From: Gammaproteobacteria bacterium UBA4421
GTDB lineage: Bacteria > Pseudomonadota > Gammaproteobacteria > Pseudomonadales > Azotimanducaceae
NCBI GenBank assembly: GCA_002389675.1
Contig: DGQF01000002.1
Coordinates: 1 to 42,935 of the forward strand
DNA: 42,935 bases
Direction: 5' to 3'
The notes under the pieces are model-generated. The model searched no databases and was not told where the DNA came from. It saw only the letters and a program-made list of their open reading frames with translations. Both the position numbers and the translations under genes were made by a program. Below, piece after piece: positions 26,642 through 36,341 of this stretch. Each line of letters starts with the position of its first letter. Positions within the stretch are counted from its first letter, which is position 1.

Positions 26642-28292
26642 AGACACGCTCCTTGAAGGGTGCGATACCGATGCGGTTAAAGCACGACAAAAATGATTCC
26701 CCTTCCAGACGAAAATCAACAAATGTGTTAAGAATTATCGCCAACACGTCACAGACCTCAGCGCGAGCAAAAGAGGGGCCTACAATCTGCCCCAGCGAAG
26801 CAGCATGCCCGGAATGACCAGAATGTCCGCCAAGAGAAATTTGATAAAACTCTTGGCCTTTCTTGTCGACCCCAAGTATGCCGATATTACCCACATGATG
26901 ATGCCCACATGCGTTCATACAACCAGATATATTCAGATCCAGATCTCCTAGGTCGTGGACATAATCATAGTCATCGAAACGCCTTTGAATGGCCTCCGCA
27001 ACGGGAATAGACTTTGCATTGGCCAGCGAGCAGTAGTCACCGCCCGGACAACAAATCATATTGGTAAGCAGTCCGGCGTTAGCGGTTGCCAAATCTAATC
27101 GACGGGCTTTTTCCCAAAGTTCAAAAAGTGCGTTGCGAGGAACATGAGGTAGAACAAAGTTCTGTTCATGACTGATCCGAATTTCTCCGCCACTGTGATC
27201 CTCTGCCCATTGCGCTACAGCATCCATCTGCTCATCACTGACATCCCCGGGAGGCACGCCGGTCATTTTTGTGGATAAGGTCACCACGGTGAGATTTGCC
27301 TGTTGATGGGGGCCCACGTTATGGTGTAGCCAATGGCTAAACGTTGGGTGCTCCAGCCTGAGAGCGTCCAAATCTATCGACGCGGCCGCCGATGTTACGC
27401 GCGCGGGTGGGGCAAACGCGGCCACCATATCGGCTACTTGCGCATCTGAGAGCGTAGACGGGCCTCCTTTGATATCTACCCAATCTTGCTCAACCCGAGC
27501 CTTGAATGCTTCTGCACCCATTGCTCGGACCAAAATCTTTATTCTTGCTTTGTATTTGTTGTCTCGTCGGCCATAACGGTTATACACGCGCATGATCGAT
27601 TCAAGATAAGTCAACAGGTGCTTAACGGGTAATCCCGAATAAATTGCGGTGCCCAGGACAGGGGTGCGACCCAGACCTCCGCCTACAAATATGTCAAACA
27701 CCACCGCATCATCAGCGTTTTTGTAGGCGCGTATACCAATGTCGTGTACGGCGATAGCCGCTCGGTCGTTGGCGGCTCCGGTCACCGCGATTTTGAATTT
27801 TCTAGGCAACCAATCAAATTCGGGATGGTTAGTTGACCACTGACGCATAATTTCGCAGTAGGGGCGAGGATCGACCAGTTCGTCCGCCGCGGCCCCTGAA
27901 AACTCGTCTGTTGTCACGTTGCGTATACAGCTGCCACTGGTTTGAATCGCATGCATCTCGACGCTGGCCAGGTCGTGCAAAATATCCGGCACGTCAGCTA
28001 TCTCGGGCCAATTAAATTGCATATTCTGGCGAGTACTGAGGTGCCCGTATCCTCGATCGTAGCGGCGTGAGATTTGCGCAAGCATTCGTAGCTGTGTGGC
28101 AGACAACGTACCATAAGGGACAGCAACCCGCAGCATTGGGGCCAAGCGTTGAATGTATAGCCCGTTGCGAAGGCGCAACTGCAGAAACTCTGCTTCGCTT
28201 AGTTGTCCAGCCAGATAACGCTGAGTTTGGTCCCGGTAATGAGCTACTCGTTCGGCAACAAACTCTCGGTCAAAATTATCGTATTGATACAT
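26625..28292 (-). CDS. cysI: Sulfite reductase hemoprotein (CysI-type)
   Basis: This 555-residue protein is a siroheme and 4Fe-4S enzyme reducing sulfite to sulfide (nitrite reductase activity is possible). The cluster cysteines are 415, 421 (CCPGGDYC, CxxxxxC) and 458, 462 (SGCMNAC, CxxxC). Siroheme-binding residues lie in GHLSTRQNMQFNW and SGSCIRNVT, and STKMTGVPPGD is family-typical. No flavoprotein CysJ is nearby, so electrons probably come from ferredoxin or another donor. An unusual GHSGHSGH repeat lies near residue 490. The ATG at 28292 is chosen over an adjacent TTG. It is followed by the overlapping DUF934 gene and divergent from a small membrane-protein gene. Confidence 0.93.
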   Translation of the reverse strand: MYQYDNFDREFVAERVAHYRDQTQRYLAGQLSEAEFLQLRLRNGLYIQRLAPMLRVAVPYGTLSATQLRMLAQISRRYDRGYGHLSTRQNMQFNWPEIADVPDILHDLASVEMHAIQTSGSCIRNVTTDEFSGAAADELVDPRPYCEIMRQWSTNHPEFDWLPRKFKIAVTGAANDRAAIAVHDIGIRAYKNADDAVVFDIFVGGGLGRTPVLGTAIYSGLPVKHLLTYLESIMRVYNRYGRRDNKYKARIKILVRAMGAEAFKARVEQDWVDIKGGPSTLSDAQVADMVAAFAPPARVTSAAASIDLDALRLEHPTFSHWLHHNVGPHQQANLTVVTLSTKMTGVPPGDVSDEQMDAVAQWAEDHSGGEIRISHEQNFVLPHVPRNALFELWEKARRLDLATANAGLLTNMICCPGGDYCSLANAKSIPVAEAIQRRFDDYDYVHDLGDLDLNISGCMNACGHHHVGNIGILGVDKKGQEFYQISLGGHSGHSGHAASLGQIVGPSFARAEVCDVLAIILNTFVDFRLEGESFLSCFNRIGIAPFKERVYVDAD

Positions 28293-28360
28293 CAAGGACG
28301 GTGGGGTAACTACGGATCGAGCACCGTACCAGTGCGGTTATTGGATGCCAACGAGCGTTA

Positions 28361-28390
28361 TTGTATAACCTTAGTATTAAAAATTATAAT
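28361..28390 (+). promoter_or_regulatory. Sigma-70 promoter of the 46-residue membrane protein
   Basis: TTGTAT (28361-28366) and a perfect TATAAT (28385-28390) are separated by 18 bases in an A/T-rich stretch. This would start transcription roughly 60 bases before the ATG at 28457. Because ATTATAAT is palindromic, the same -10 could also serve the opposite strand toward cysI. Confidence 0.55.
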
Positions 28391-28456
28391 GCATCTCGGG
28401 CATCACTTATGGACGCAGTTCCTCTACAATAAACGTTTTACCCGTAGAGCAAGCTT

Positions 28457-28597
28457 ATGAACGAAGACAACGACCAGTCAGACACTCCGGAATCGCAAGC
28501 CGATGAAAGAGCCGATTTACGCGCTTTGATGGTTGGATTCTGCGCCGCAATAGGCATCGCAGTGCTCTTTATTTCAGGATTTACGTTCGATTTTTAA
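28457..28597 (+). CDS. Small single-span membrane protein (46 residues)
   Basis: An ATG at 28457 opens a 46-codon gene ending 19 bases before the convergent metH end. The first 20 residues are acidic and polar (MNEDNDQSDTPESQADERAD). They are followed by a hydrophobic span (ALMVGFCAAIGIAVLFISGF) and a short TFDF tail, a clear tail-anchored or N-in membrane peptide design. It has its own good promoter 67 bases upstream. I do not recognise the family. Position between sulfite reductase and methionine synthase genes may be incidental. The promoter, the clean amphipathic pattern and the snug fit between genes make it more than a chance frame. Confidence 0.6.
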   Translation: MNEDNDQSDTPESQADERADLRALMVGFCAAIGIAVLFISGFTFDF

Positions 28598-28616
28598 TCA
28601 CACCAGCGCAGTAAGA

Positions 28617-31600
28617 TTAATCCGCGAGTGCTGGGCGTAATAATTGCTGCGCCTCATCGAGCGACAACTGCTTGCGCCGCGCGTATGCCTCAAGTTGATC
28701 ACGATCTATTTTGCCGACGCCAAAATAGCGACTGTCGGGATGGGAGAAATACCAACCGCTTACTGCAGCCGCCGGCGACATCGCATAATTTTCTGTCAGC
28801 GTAATGCCGGTATGGTGGGTTGCGTCGAGTAATCGAAACAGTGTCTGTTTTTCACTATGCTCTGGACAGGCGGGATAACCCGGCGCAGGGCGAATACCTT
28901 GGTATCGCTCAGCGAGCACCGCCTCGGGATCAAAGGCTTCATTGTGGCTGAATCCCCATGCTGTGGAGCGCACATGTGCGTGTAAGTATTCCGCAAATGC
29001 CTCAGCTAGACGGTCAGCCAGTGCTTTGATCATAATTTCCGCGTAATCGTCACCGGCATGCTGCGCCAACAGCGCCTCGATATTGGTGCCTGCGGTCACC
29101 GCAAACCCACCGATGAAATCAGCGTGACCGACAGGGGCTATAAAATCTGCCAGACAGTAATTCGGAGCCTCATCATCGGCTTTGGGCGATTGCTGACGCA
29201 AGTGGTGCAGCGTCGCTAAATGATGGGAACGCTGAGTGTCGGCAAAGACTGTGATGTCATCACTGCCCATGCGATTGGCTGGCCATATGCCGTATACACC
29301 GCTGGCCTTAAGAACGCCTGCCTGGACAATGTTTTCCAGCATTTCTTGCGCATCTGCAAACAAAGCAGTGGCTGCGCTGCCGACCACTTCATCGTGCAAA
29401 ATTTTTGGATATTTACCTGCCAACTCCCAAGTCATAAAAAAAGGTGTCCAGTCGATATAAGGCACCAGTTCATTGAGCTCGAGGTTGACCTTATGGACAC
29501 CCATCTGACGGGGCATCGGTGGGGTGTAGTTGTGCCAGTCTACTTTGAACGCATTGGCTTGCGCATCGCTGTAGGCTAAAAATTGACGTTTCGCGCGACG
29601 GGCTTCAACACGGTGACGTATAGTTTCATACTCTGCATCTAAATTTGTCCTGTAGCGTTTAAAACTGCCCTCATTGGACAGCAACGCACTGGCTACGTTG
29701 ACCGCGCGTGAGGCATCGGTGACGTAAACGGTTGCGCTTTGCTGGTAGGCGGGTGCAATTTTTGCAGCCGTATGGGCTTTACTGGTGGTCGCACCGCCAA
29801 TTAGAAGCGGAATGTTGAGTTCACGTCGTTGCATTTCCCCAGCAATGTTTACCATTTCATCCAGCGAAGGGGTAATCAATCCGGACAACCCTATTGCTGC
29901 TGCTTTTTCATCAATGGCGGTTTGTATGATTTTTTCTGCGGGTACCATGACCCCCAAATCAATGATTTCGTAGTTATTACATTGCAGGACAACCCCAACA
30001 ATATTCTTACCAATATCGTGTACATCGCCCTTAACCGTAGCCAGCACAATTTTACCTTTGCTGCTTGAGGTACTGCTTTTGTCTGCCTCTATATAAGGTA
30101 GCAGATGAGCGACGGCCTGTTTCATGACACGAGCGCTTTTAACCACTTGAGGCAGAAACATTTTACCACTACCGAATAAATCCCCGACCACCGACATGCC
30201 ACGCATGAGCGGGCCCTCAATGACATCCAGCGGATGCTCTGCCGATTGGCGAGCGATTTCTGTGTCGTCGACGATGTGGTCGGTAATGCCCTTAACCAGC
30301 GCATGGGATAGCCGCTCATCAACGCCAAGTGCACGCCAAACGGTGTTTTTGTCAGTGCCAGGGGCTTTGTTGTGACCGGTAAACGTATCTGCGACCTCTA
30401 GCAATCGCTCAGTGGCATCGGGTCTGCGATTTAAAACAAGATCTTCAACCCGGGTGCGCAGTGCTTCGGGTATTTCGGCATAGATCCCCAGTTGACCTGC
30501 GTTAACAATGGCCATAGATAACCCAGCTTGAATTGCGTGGTATAAAAAGACCGTGTGGATGGCCTCTCGCATCGGGTTATTACCCCGAAACGCAAAGGAC
30601 ACATTGCTCAAACCACCTGAGGTGCGAGCTCCGGGCAAATGCTCTTTAATCCACTTGACGGCCTCAATGAAGTCAACCGCATAGTTATTGTGCTCATCAA
30701 TCCCCGTGCCAATAGCGAAAATATTAGGATCAAAAATGATGTCACAGGCCGGCAAACCCACCTGCTGGGTAAGAATATGGTAACTGCGTTCGCAAATTGA
30801 GCGCTTGCGTTCATAGGTATCCGCCTGGCCTGTTTCATCGAAGGCCATAACAACAACCGCAGCGCCGTACTGTCGACACAACCGTGCATGATGTATGAAG
30901 GCGCGTTCACCTTCTTTCAAGCTGATAGAGTTGACGATGGCTTTGCCTTGAACACATTTCAGACCGGCTTCAATAATTGCCCATTGACTAGAATCGATCA
31001 TGATGGGTACACGCGATATGTCTGGTTCTGAAGCAATTAGGTTTAAAAATTCAACCATCGCTGCTGCGCCATCGAGCATACCCTCATCCATGTTGATATC
31101 GATGATCTGCGCGCCGCTCTCGACTTGCTGCCGCGCCACATCTAACGCAACATCAAATTGGTTTTCTCTAATCAATCGGGCGAATTTTGCAGAGCCAGTG
31201 ACATTTGTCCGCTCACCGACATTCACAAATAGACTATCAGCCTTGATGTTAAGTGCCTCAAGACCTGCCAACCGCAAATCCAAACCGGGCGCTTTAAGTT
31301 GACGCGGCTGGATGTGTGCAACGCGTTCAGCAATCGCTGCAATATGCTCAGGTGTGGTGCCGCAACAGCCACCGACAATATTGATCCACCCTTGCTCAGC
31401 AAATTCACCAACAACCTCGGCCATGTGAGATGCACTTTGGTCGTATTCTCCAAACGCGTTAGGCAGGCCAGCATTGGGGTGAGCGCTGATCGCGGACTTG
31501 GATTTTTGAGACAATTCGCTGACATAGGGCCTGAGTTGGTCAGCACCCAGAGCACAATTCAGACCGATAGACAGGGGCTGTGCATGCGCGACAGAGGTTA

Positions 31601-32309
31601 AAAACGCTTCACAGGTTTGTCCGGATAGCGTGCGTCCACTGGCATCAGTGATGGTACCCGAAATCATCAAGGGCAATGGCTGATCCAGCGTATCGTTGAC
31701 CTCAAGCGCAGCATAAATTGCTGCTTTTGCGTTGAGCGTATCAAAAATTGTTTCAATCAACAGCAGATCAGCCCCGCCTGCGACCAAACCTTCAATCGCT
31801 TCCCGATAGCCCTGCACCAGCTGATCAAAGGTTACATTTCGAAAGGCTGGACGATCGACATCAGGAGACATACTTGCTGTTCGGTTGGTCGGGCCGACAC
31901 TGCCGGCGACAAACCGCGGTTTGTCCGGGCGGTCGAAGGCGTGCGCTGCCCGACGCGCAATGGCCGCACCGGCACGATTGAGCTCAAACGCATGACTCTC
32001 AGTGCCGAAGTCTGCCTGTGCAATGCTGGTTGCTGAGAACGTATTGGTCGATATGATGTCGGCGCCCGCGCCTAAATAAGCTCGATGCACCTCTTCAACC
32101 ACATCCGGACGGGTAAGACACAATAAATCATGATTGCCGATTAAGGGGGTCTGGTAATTTTCGAGAGTTGAATTTCGATAGTCGCTTTCGGTGAGCGAAT
32201 AGCCCTGAAACGCAGTGCCGTAAGCGCCGTCTAAAATTAGAATACGTTGTGTAAGCAATTCTTCGATTTGACTTTTCGATGGCGATTTTTTTCGGGCTGC
32301 TTCAGACAT
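28617..32309 (-). CDS. metH: Cobalamin-dependent methionine synthase MetH
   Basis: MetH transfers a methyl group from 5-methyl-THF to homocysteine through methylcobalamin. The 1230-residue protein is full length. The homocysteine domain has zinc ligands Cys252, Cys315 and Cys316 (GLNCALG and GGCCGTT), followed by the pterin domain ([11 protein letters not shown] near 360), the cobalamin domain with axial ligand His764 in [11 protein letters not shown], and the C-terminal SAM-dependent reactivation domain (about 900-1230, with [12 protein letters not shown]). The ATG at 32309 gives [15 protein letters not shown] MetR-like site and a promoter lie upstream. FolD, encoded elsewhere in the window, belongs to the same one-carbon supply. 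Confidence 0.97.
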   Translation of the reverse strand: MSEAARKKSPSKSQIEELLTQRILILDGAYGTAFQGYSLTESDYRNSTLENYQTPLIGNHDLLCLTRPDVVEEVHRAYLGAGADIISTNTFSATSIAQADFGTESHAFELNRAGAAIARRAAHAFDRPDKPRFVAGSVGPTNRTASMSPDVDRPAFRNVTFDQLVQGYREAIEGLVAGGADLLLIETIFDTLNAKAAIYAALEVNDTLDQPLPLMISGTITDASGRTLSGQTCEAFLTSVAHAQPLSIGLNCALGADQLRPYVSELSQKSKSAISAHPNAGLPNAFGEYDQSASHMAEVVGEFAEQGWINIVGGCCGTTPEHIAAIAERVAHIQPRQLKAPGLDLRLAGLEALNIKADSLFVNVGERTNVTGSAKFARLIRENQFDVALDVARQQVESGAQIIDINMDEGMLDGAAAMVEFLNLIASEPDISRVPIMIDSSQWAIIEAGLKCVQGKAIVNSISLKEGERAFIHHARLCRQYGAAVVVMAFDETGQADTYERKRSICERSYHILTQQVGLPACDIIFDPNIFAIGTGIDEHNNYAVDFIEAVKWIKEHLPGARTSGGLSNVSFAFRGNNPMREAIHTVFLYHAIQAGLSMAIVNAGQLGIYAEIPEALRTRVEDLVLNRRPDATERLLEVADTFTGHNKAPGTDKNTVWRALGVDERLSHALVKGITDHIVDDTEIARQSAEHPLDVIEGPLMRGMSVVGDLFGSGKMFLPQVVKSARVMKQAVAHLLPYIEADKSSTSSSKGKIVLATVKGDVHDIGKNIVGVVLQCNNYEIIDLGVMVPAEKIIQTAIDEKAAAIGLSGLITPSLDEMVNIAGEMQRRELNIPLLIGGATTSKAHTAAKIAPAYQQSATVYVTDASRAVNVASALLSNEGSFKRYRTNLDAEYETIRHRVEARRAKRQFLAYSDAQANAFKVDWHNYTPPMPRQMGVHKVNLELNELVPYIDWTPFFMTWELAGKYPKILHDEVVGSAATALFADAQEMLENIVQAGVLKASGVYGIWPANRMGSDDITVFADTQRSHHLATLHHLRQQSPKADDEAPNYCLADFIAPVGHADFIGGFAVTAGTNIEALLAQHAGDDYAEIMIKALADRLAEAFAEYLHAHVRSTAWGFSHNEAFDPEAVLAERYQGIRPAPGYPACPEHSEKQTLFRLLDATHHTGITLTENYAMSPAAAVSGWYFSHPDSRYFGVGKIDRDQLEAYARRKQLSLDEAQQLLRPALAD

Positions 32310-32345
32310 ACAGGGCGCGACTCATGAGATAGGAATAAGTTGTAC

Positions 32346-32373
32346 ACTATACGCGTGAAGCAACCCGACCAAA
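32346..32373 (-). promoter_or_regulatory. Candidate metH promoter
   Basis: On the minus strand, TTTGGT (32373-32368) and TATAGT (32351-32346) are 16 bases apart, giving a start about 30 bases before the metH ATG. The -35 is weak, which fits an activator-dependent promoter. Confidence 0.4.
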
Positions 32374-32395
32374 CTGAAGGATCTGAAGGCTAAGA

Positions 32396-32408
32396 TGAAG
32401 CCTGTTCA
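32396..32408. promoter_or_regulatory. MetR-like operator upstream of metH
   Basis: TGAA-GCCTG-TTCA matches the TGAA-N5-TTCA core known for the LysR-type regulator MetR, and extends to a perfect GATGAA/TTCATC dyad (32394-32410). The published consensus prefers A or T at the centre; here it is C. It lies about 60 bases upstream of the predicted metH start site, where LysR-type activators usually bind. Confidence 0.5.
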
Positions 32409-32487
32409 TCTCCTTTGAAATGACTATACCCGACTGAAGTAGTCGCGTATAAAGCCTGTAATTATTAACCAGTTGTGAAAACCGTAA

Positions 32488-33069
32488 ATGATTGAAATTT
32501 CCGCAAGCGCGCAAGCGTATTTAAAAGATTTGTTGAGCAAGCAAGACGGTGAAGATGTCGCCATTCGAGTTTTTGTTGCTCAACCCGGAACACCCAACGC
32601 AGAAACCTGTATTGCATACTGTCGAGCAGGGGAAGAACAAGAGGGTGATGTCGCGGCAGAGTTCGACGGTTTTCGCGCTTGGTTCGAGGGGCGCAGTGAG
32701 GCCTATCTCGTGGATGCCGTTGTCGACTACGCGGAAGATCAAATGGGTGGACAACTGACCATTAAAGCACCCAATGCACGGATTCCTAACGTGAACCCCG
32801 ATTCACCAATAGAGGACCGCATTAACTACGTCTTATACAACGAAATTAACCCAGGGCTAGCATCTCACGGCGGTATGGTGACTCTGGTTGAGGTCACGCC
32901 TGATAATAGCGCGGTTTTGCAGTTTGGCGGCGGCTGTCAAGGCTGCGCTGCGGTGGATATTACGTTGAAAAATAGTGTTGAGACCACGCTTCTTGAACGC
33001 GTTCCTGATTTGGTCGGCGTGATGGATCAAACAGACCATACGGTTACCGAAAACGCTTATTATAGCTAA
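32488..33069 (+). CDS. nfuA: Fe-S biogenesis carrier protein NfuA
   Basis: NfuA carries a 4Fe-4S cluster between two subunits and delivers it to apoproteins, including under oxidative stress. The 193-residue protein has the degenerate A-type domain at the N-terminus ([16 protein letters not shown]) and the Nfu domain with the cluster motif Cys150-Gln-Gly-Cys153 in [27 protein letters not shown] is typical of NfuA. It is divergent from metH and convergent with the helicase gene. Fe-S clients in the window include CysI, RimO, the AddB-like nuclease and MiaB-type partners of MiaE. Confidence 0.95.
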   Translation: MIEISASAQAYLKDLLSKQDGEDVAIRVFVAQPGTPNAETCIAYCRAGEEQEGDVAAEFDGFRAWFEGRSEAYLVDAVVDYAEDQMGGQLTIKAPNARIPNVNPDSPIEDRINYVLYNEINPGLASHGGMVTLVEVTPDNSAVLQFGGGCQGCAAVDITLKNSVETTLLERVPDLVGVMDQTDHTVTENAYYS

Positions 33070-33131
33070 CTATTCACGGCAGCAATCCAGATGCAGTTGC
33101 CGTCAAAGCACTGCGTGATGCGGTGCATGGG

Positions 33132-36100
33132 TCAATCGTGCACTACCACCAGTTCCCCTATAGCGCTGAAATAGAGGGCGGTGACAGCTGGTGCTGGATC
33201 AATGCCTAGACAAATCGCTCTATACTTGTGTAACTGAGGCGTGTAACGGGCTACCTCTTGGCGGATGAAGTCGGCTTTACTGTCCTGCTCACCAGGTGTG
33301 CTGGTTTTAAAGTCAATAATCCAGCGTCTACCATCAGCCACAAAAGAGCGATCCAAGACAACCTGCGTCAGAGTGTTGTTGTAAAGACCACTGAGCGGCC
33401 ATTCACTGCGTGCCTGGGCGTGTGGCGACAACACCCATAAGCCCGTGTCGTGCGCAAGCGTTGTTCTTATTTGCGACAGAGCCTCTTGGCACAGAACATC
33501 ACTGGAGAAATTGTCCTGCGCATAATGCGGCGCCCATATCTCTATTTTTTTCTGTAAACGCCGCAGGAATTTTTCGCGCGCGAACTCGTTTAATTCAACC
33601 TGTGACAAGGGCATAGAAAAAGTCTGTTCGAATTGTTCTGCAATCCAAACAAATACCTGATGCAGGAGCAGGCCTTGTGCCACCTCAAATCGAGCACCAA
33701 GGGTATCACCGGCCGCCCGTTGGGTTTGTACTGTGCGATGGTCCGTTCTCGGTAACGCCTGGTAGCCTGGCGGCTGCCATCGATACTCTACTGGCAATCG
33801 GGTCAGTGATTTTGGGGCACCGCGGTTTTCGGGGATCGGCTGAACAGACGAGGCTTGTGGCATCACTGTTGGAATCGCCACCGCCTTCGCGGGTTCAGCT
33901 TGGGTTTCCAGCCAGCGTGCTAAGCCGCCAGGTTTCTTTTCGTCTTCGCAGAAGAAACTGATATTCAAAGAGCGTTTCGCGCGGGTGCAGGCGACATATA
34001 GCAGTCGTTTTTCTTCGTTACGCGCCCGTTCTTGGTCTTCATATTTCAGCCAGTCATGGACATCGCTGCCTTGTACGCCCATTAACAGTCCGCGTTTTGC
34101 AAGCCGCCATAATAATAATGGCGCGTTGTCATTGCGCCGCCTTCGGTCGAGATAGGGTAAAAATACGTGATCAAACTCAAGGCCTTTTGACTTGTGTATG
34201 GTCATAACCTGTACCCGCGCATGCGCATCTGTTTCCGCGTAGAGTGAGCTCAAGGCAACCCTGAGCACATCAATATCGTAGGCTTCGTGATCCAGTTGAT
34301 CTAGCAGTTTGAACCAGGCACTGGCGTGCCGCCATTCACTTTCAGGGTAAGCCTCGGTGCCACCACAACGAAACCAAACACCCTCGATTACCTCTCGTGG
34401 CGAAACTTCATAAATAAGGCTTGCAGCCCAATGCCGGGCTTGGTTAAACCGTGCGACGGCGGGCGACTGCAGTGCCAGTTCCTGCAGACCTGCCTCATAG
34501 TCTTGATATTCCGTCAACGCCGTCAATTGCACCAGAGTTAGCCCGATTAAAGGGCTGCGCAACAACGTAAACAGCCCCAAGGGTTCGTTTGGATTGAGCA
34601 CGACCTGATAAATCCCCATTAAGTCTTGAATGACCGGCCGGTGCGAAAGTAATTCCATATCCGTCGCCTGCACCGGAATATTCAAATCCGCAAGGCATTC
34701 AAGCAGCTTGGTCGCTTGGGTGCGTGCACTGCACAACACCGCGATGCTGCTGTTGTCATCCACAGCAAGTCGGCTCTTTATAGCCTGCACCAGATGATCA
34801 GTTTCTGCTTCATGCTGGTTAAACCGCAAGCAGTTAACCCTCAGGCCGTCGCTCGGAGCAACCATGGGTGTTGCCGCGCTGAAGGAGACATGACCCAGAT
34901 AATTGGCACGTGCCCCCCCGAAAAGTGGGCTAAAAAAAGCGTTGCACCAATGGACAACCGCAGGGTCCGAGCGAAAGTTTGCTGTCAGCGTGAGTGCACG
35001 CAAAGGCACATTATCAAGCCCCGTCACCTGCGCATCGGTGAAAATTGAAACGTCAGCGTCACGAAAGCGATAAACGGATTGCATCGGGTCTCCGACCGCA
35101 AAAAACGTATTGCCATCGTTGGGCTGCCAACCTGCCGTCAATAAATTGAAAAATGCAAATTGCGCTCGCGATGTGTCTTGAAATTCATCGATTAACAGAT
35201 GTCTGATCCGGTAGTCCAAATACAAGGCCAATTCAGTTGGACCCTGCGCATCCTCAAGCGCTGATTGGGCGCGCAACATCAATCCAGTAAAATCTAAAGT
35301 GCCAGCGGCCTCTAAGAGGCGGTCCAGTTCAGAAGCCGCTAAGGCTAGCGCGATACAACATAAATGCAGATTTTGTGTTTGTAATAACGCCTCGGGCGAA
35401 TGGTCTGTGCCATCCCTGCTGGGCTGCGCCGGCAACCGCGCGCAGGCAACGAGTACTTCCTCTAATTCACGCTCATGCAGACTTAAAAGCCATTGTTTAA
35501 AATGTCTCTTTTGTTTTGAGTCCAATGGCGGGGTGAGTACAGGTGCGTTTTTGCGCAGGGTATTGGTTTTTGTGAGCAACAGATTGAGCACCTGCGATCC
35601 GTGTGGGGGTTCGCCTGATAGTTCTGCAAGCTGCGCCATCATTTCTTGATCCTCGGCATTGAGGAGTCTATCCATTTCGTCGAATGCATCCTCGCGTAAC
35701 TGCGAAATTGCGGCCCTGAGCAAATTCAAGGTCAGCGATGGCTCTACACGAGTTGCTACATGAGTTACCGGGCCCAGCCATTGATCTCGTTTGGCGAGCA
35801 TGGCGCTCAACAACTGCACGGCCTTATTTGCATCGTTATCGAGAAACGCCAAAAATTCTCCGATGATTGCATTGGTCGGATGATCGACGTAGAGATGACG
35901 CAGTAAATCGGTTGCCGCTTGCTCGTAGTACTGTGCCCCATGTAGGGTGATGCGCAGACCCGCTGCGTTGTCCAAACCGGGACTTTGACTGGCAATTTCC
36001 AGTGCAAAACTATCAATCGTTTGGATTTTCAGGACGTTCGGATTTTCAAACATCTGCCAACCAAACGTCTGATTTCGCGCGCGTACCCGCCTGGCAGCAG

Positions 36101-36341
36101 GAGAGTCCTCTGCCAACATCGACATCACCCGTTGACGCATCTCACCTGCGGCTTTCTTGGTGAAAGTTATGGCTAAAATTTCTTCGGGGCGCTCAACCTG
36201 CGCCAGCAGATTAACGTATCTGGAGGCCAACAGAGTCGTTTTGCCAGAACCGGCAGGTGCCTGAACAATGCAGGAGTTAGCAATGCCTACTGCGAGATCG
36301 CGCTGAGATTGATCGGGCGGAAAGGGCATATCACTTTTCAT
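33132..36341 (-). CDS. AddA-like UvrD/Rep helicase with C-terminal RecB-type nuclease
   Basis: This ~1069-residue protein is a superfamily 1 helicase-nuclease of the AddA/RecB type, for processing DNA double-strand ends. Motif I is QAPAGSGKTT (Lys34), motif Ia ITFTKKAAGEMRQRV, motif II LLIDEFQDTSRAQF, motif III GDPMQSVYRFRDADVSIF, motif V VQVMTIHKSKGLEFDHVFLP and motif VI LLYVACTRAKRSL. Near the C-terminus WIIDFKTSTP, preceded by VVLDRSF, gives the PD-(D/E)xK nuclease core. The ATG at 36341 overlaps the end of the upstream AddB-like gene by 11 bases; an ATG at 36329 is an alternative. Gene order and overlap show that the two subunits are made together. Confidence 0.88.
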   Translation of the reverse strand: MKSDMPFPPDQSQRDLAVGIANSCIVQAPAGSGKTTLLASRYVNLLAQVERPEEILAITFTKKAAGEMRQRVMSMLAEDSPAARRVRARNQTFGWQMFENPNVLKIQTIDSFALEIASQSPGLDNAAGLRITLHGAQYYEQAATDLLRHLYVDHPTNAIIGEFLAFLDNDANKAVQLLSAMLAKRDQWLGPVTHVATRVEPSLTLNLLRAAISQLREDAFDEMDRLLNAEDQEMMAQLAELSGEPPHGSQVLNLLLTKTNTLRKNAPVLTPPLDSKQKRHFKQWLLSLHERELEEVLVACARLPAQPSRDGTDHSPEALLQTQNLHLCCIALALAASELDRLLEAAGTLDFTGLMLRAQSALEDAQGPTELALYLDYRIRHLLIDEFQDTSRAQFAFFNLLTAGWQPNDGNTFFAVGDPMQSVYRFRDADVSIFTDAQVTGLDNVPLRALTLTANFRSDPAVVHWCNAFFSPLFGGARANYLGHVSFSAATPMVAPSDGLRVNCLRFNQHEAETDHLVQAIKSRLAVDDNSSIAVLCSARTQATKLLECLADLNIPVQATDMELLSHRPVIQDLMGIYQVVLNPNEPLGLFTLLRSPLIGLTLVQLTALTEYQDYEAGLQELALQSPAVARFNQARHWAASLIYEVSPREVIEGVWFRCGGTEAYPESEWRHASAWFKLLDQLDHEAYDIDVLRVALSSLYAETDAHARVQVMTIHKSKGLEFDHVFLPYLDRRRRNDNAPLLLWRLAKRGLLMGVQGSDVHDWLKYEDQERARNEEKRLLYVACTRAKRSLNISFFCEDEKKPGGLARWLETQAEPAKAVAIPTVMPQASSVQPIPENRGAPKSLTRLPVEYRWQPPGYQALPRTDHRTVQTQRAAGDTLGARFEVAQGLLLHQVFVWIAEQFEQTFSMPLSQVELNEFAREKFLRRLQKKIEIWAPHYAQDNFSSDVLCQEALSQIRTTLAHDTGLWVLSPHAQARSEWPLSGLYNNTLTQVVLDRSFVADGRRWIIDFKTSTPGEQDSKADFIRQEVARYTPQLHKYRAICLGIDPAPAVTALYFSAIGELVVVHD

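Noticed and set aside
32310..32487. A cobalamin or SAM riboswitch ahead of metH
   Set aside because: The predicted leader is about 30 bases, and no B12-box or SAM-aptamer-like core was seen; the region is better explained by a promoter and a MetR-like site.
33076..33103. ACGGCA...TGCCGT hairpin as a bidirectional terminator between nfuA and the helicase gene
   Set aside because: The arms are 6 bp with a 16-base loop and no T-tract on either strand.
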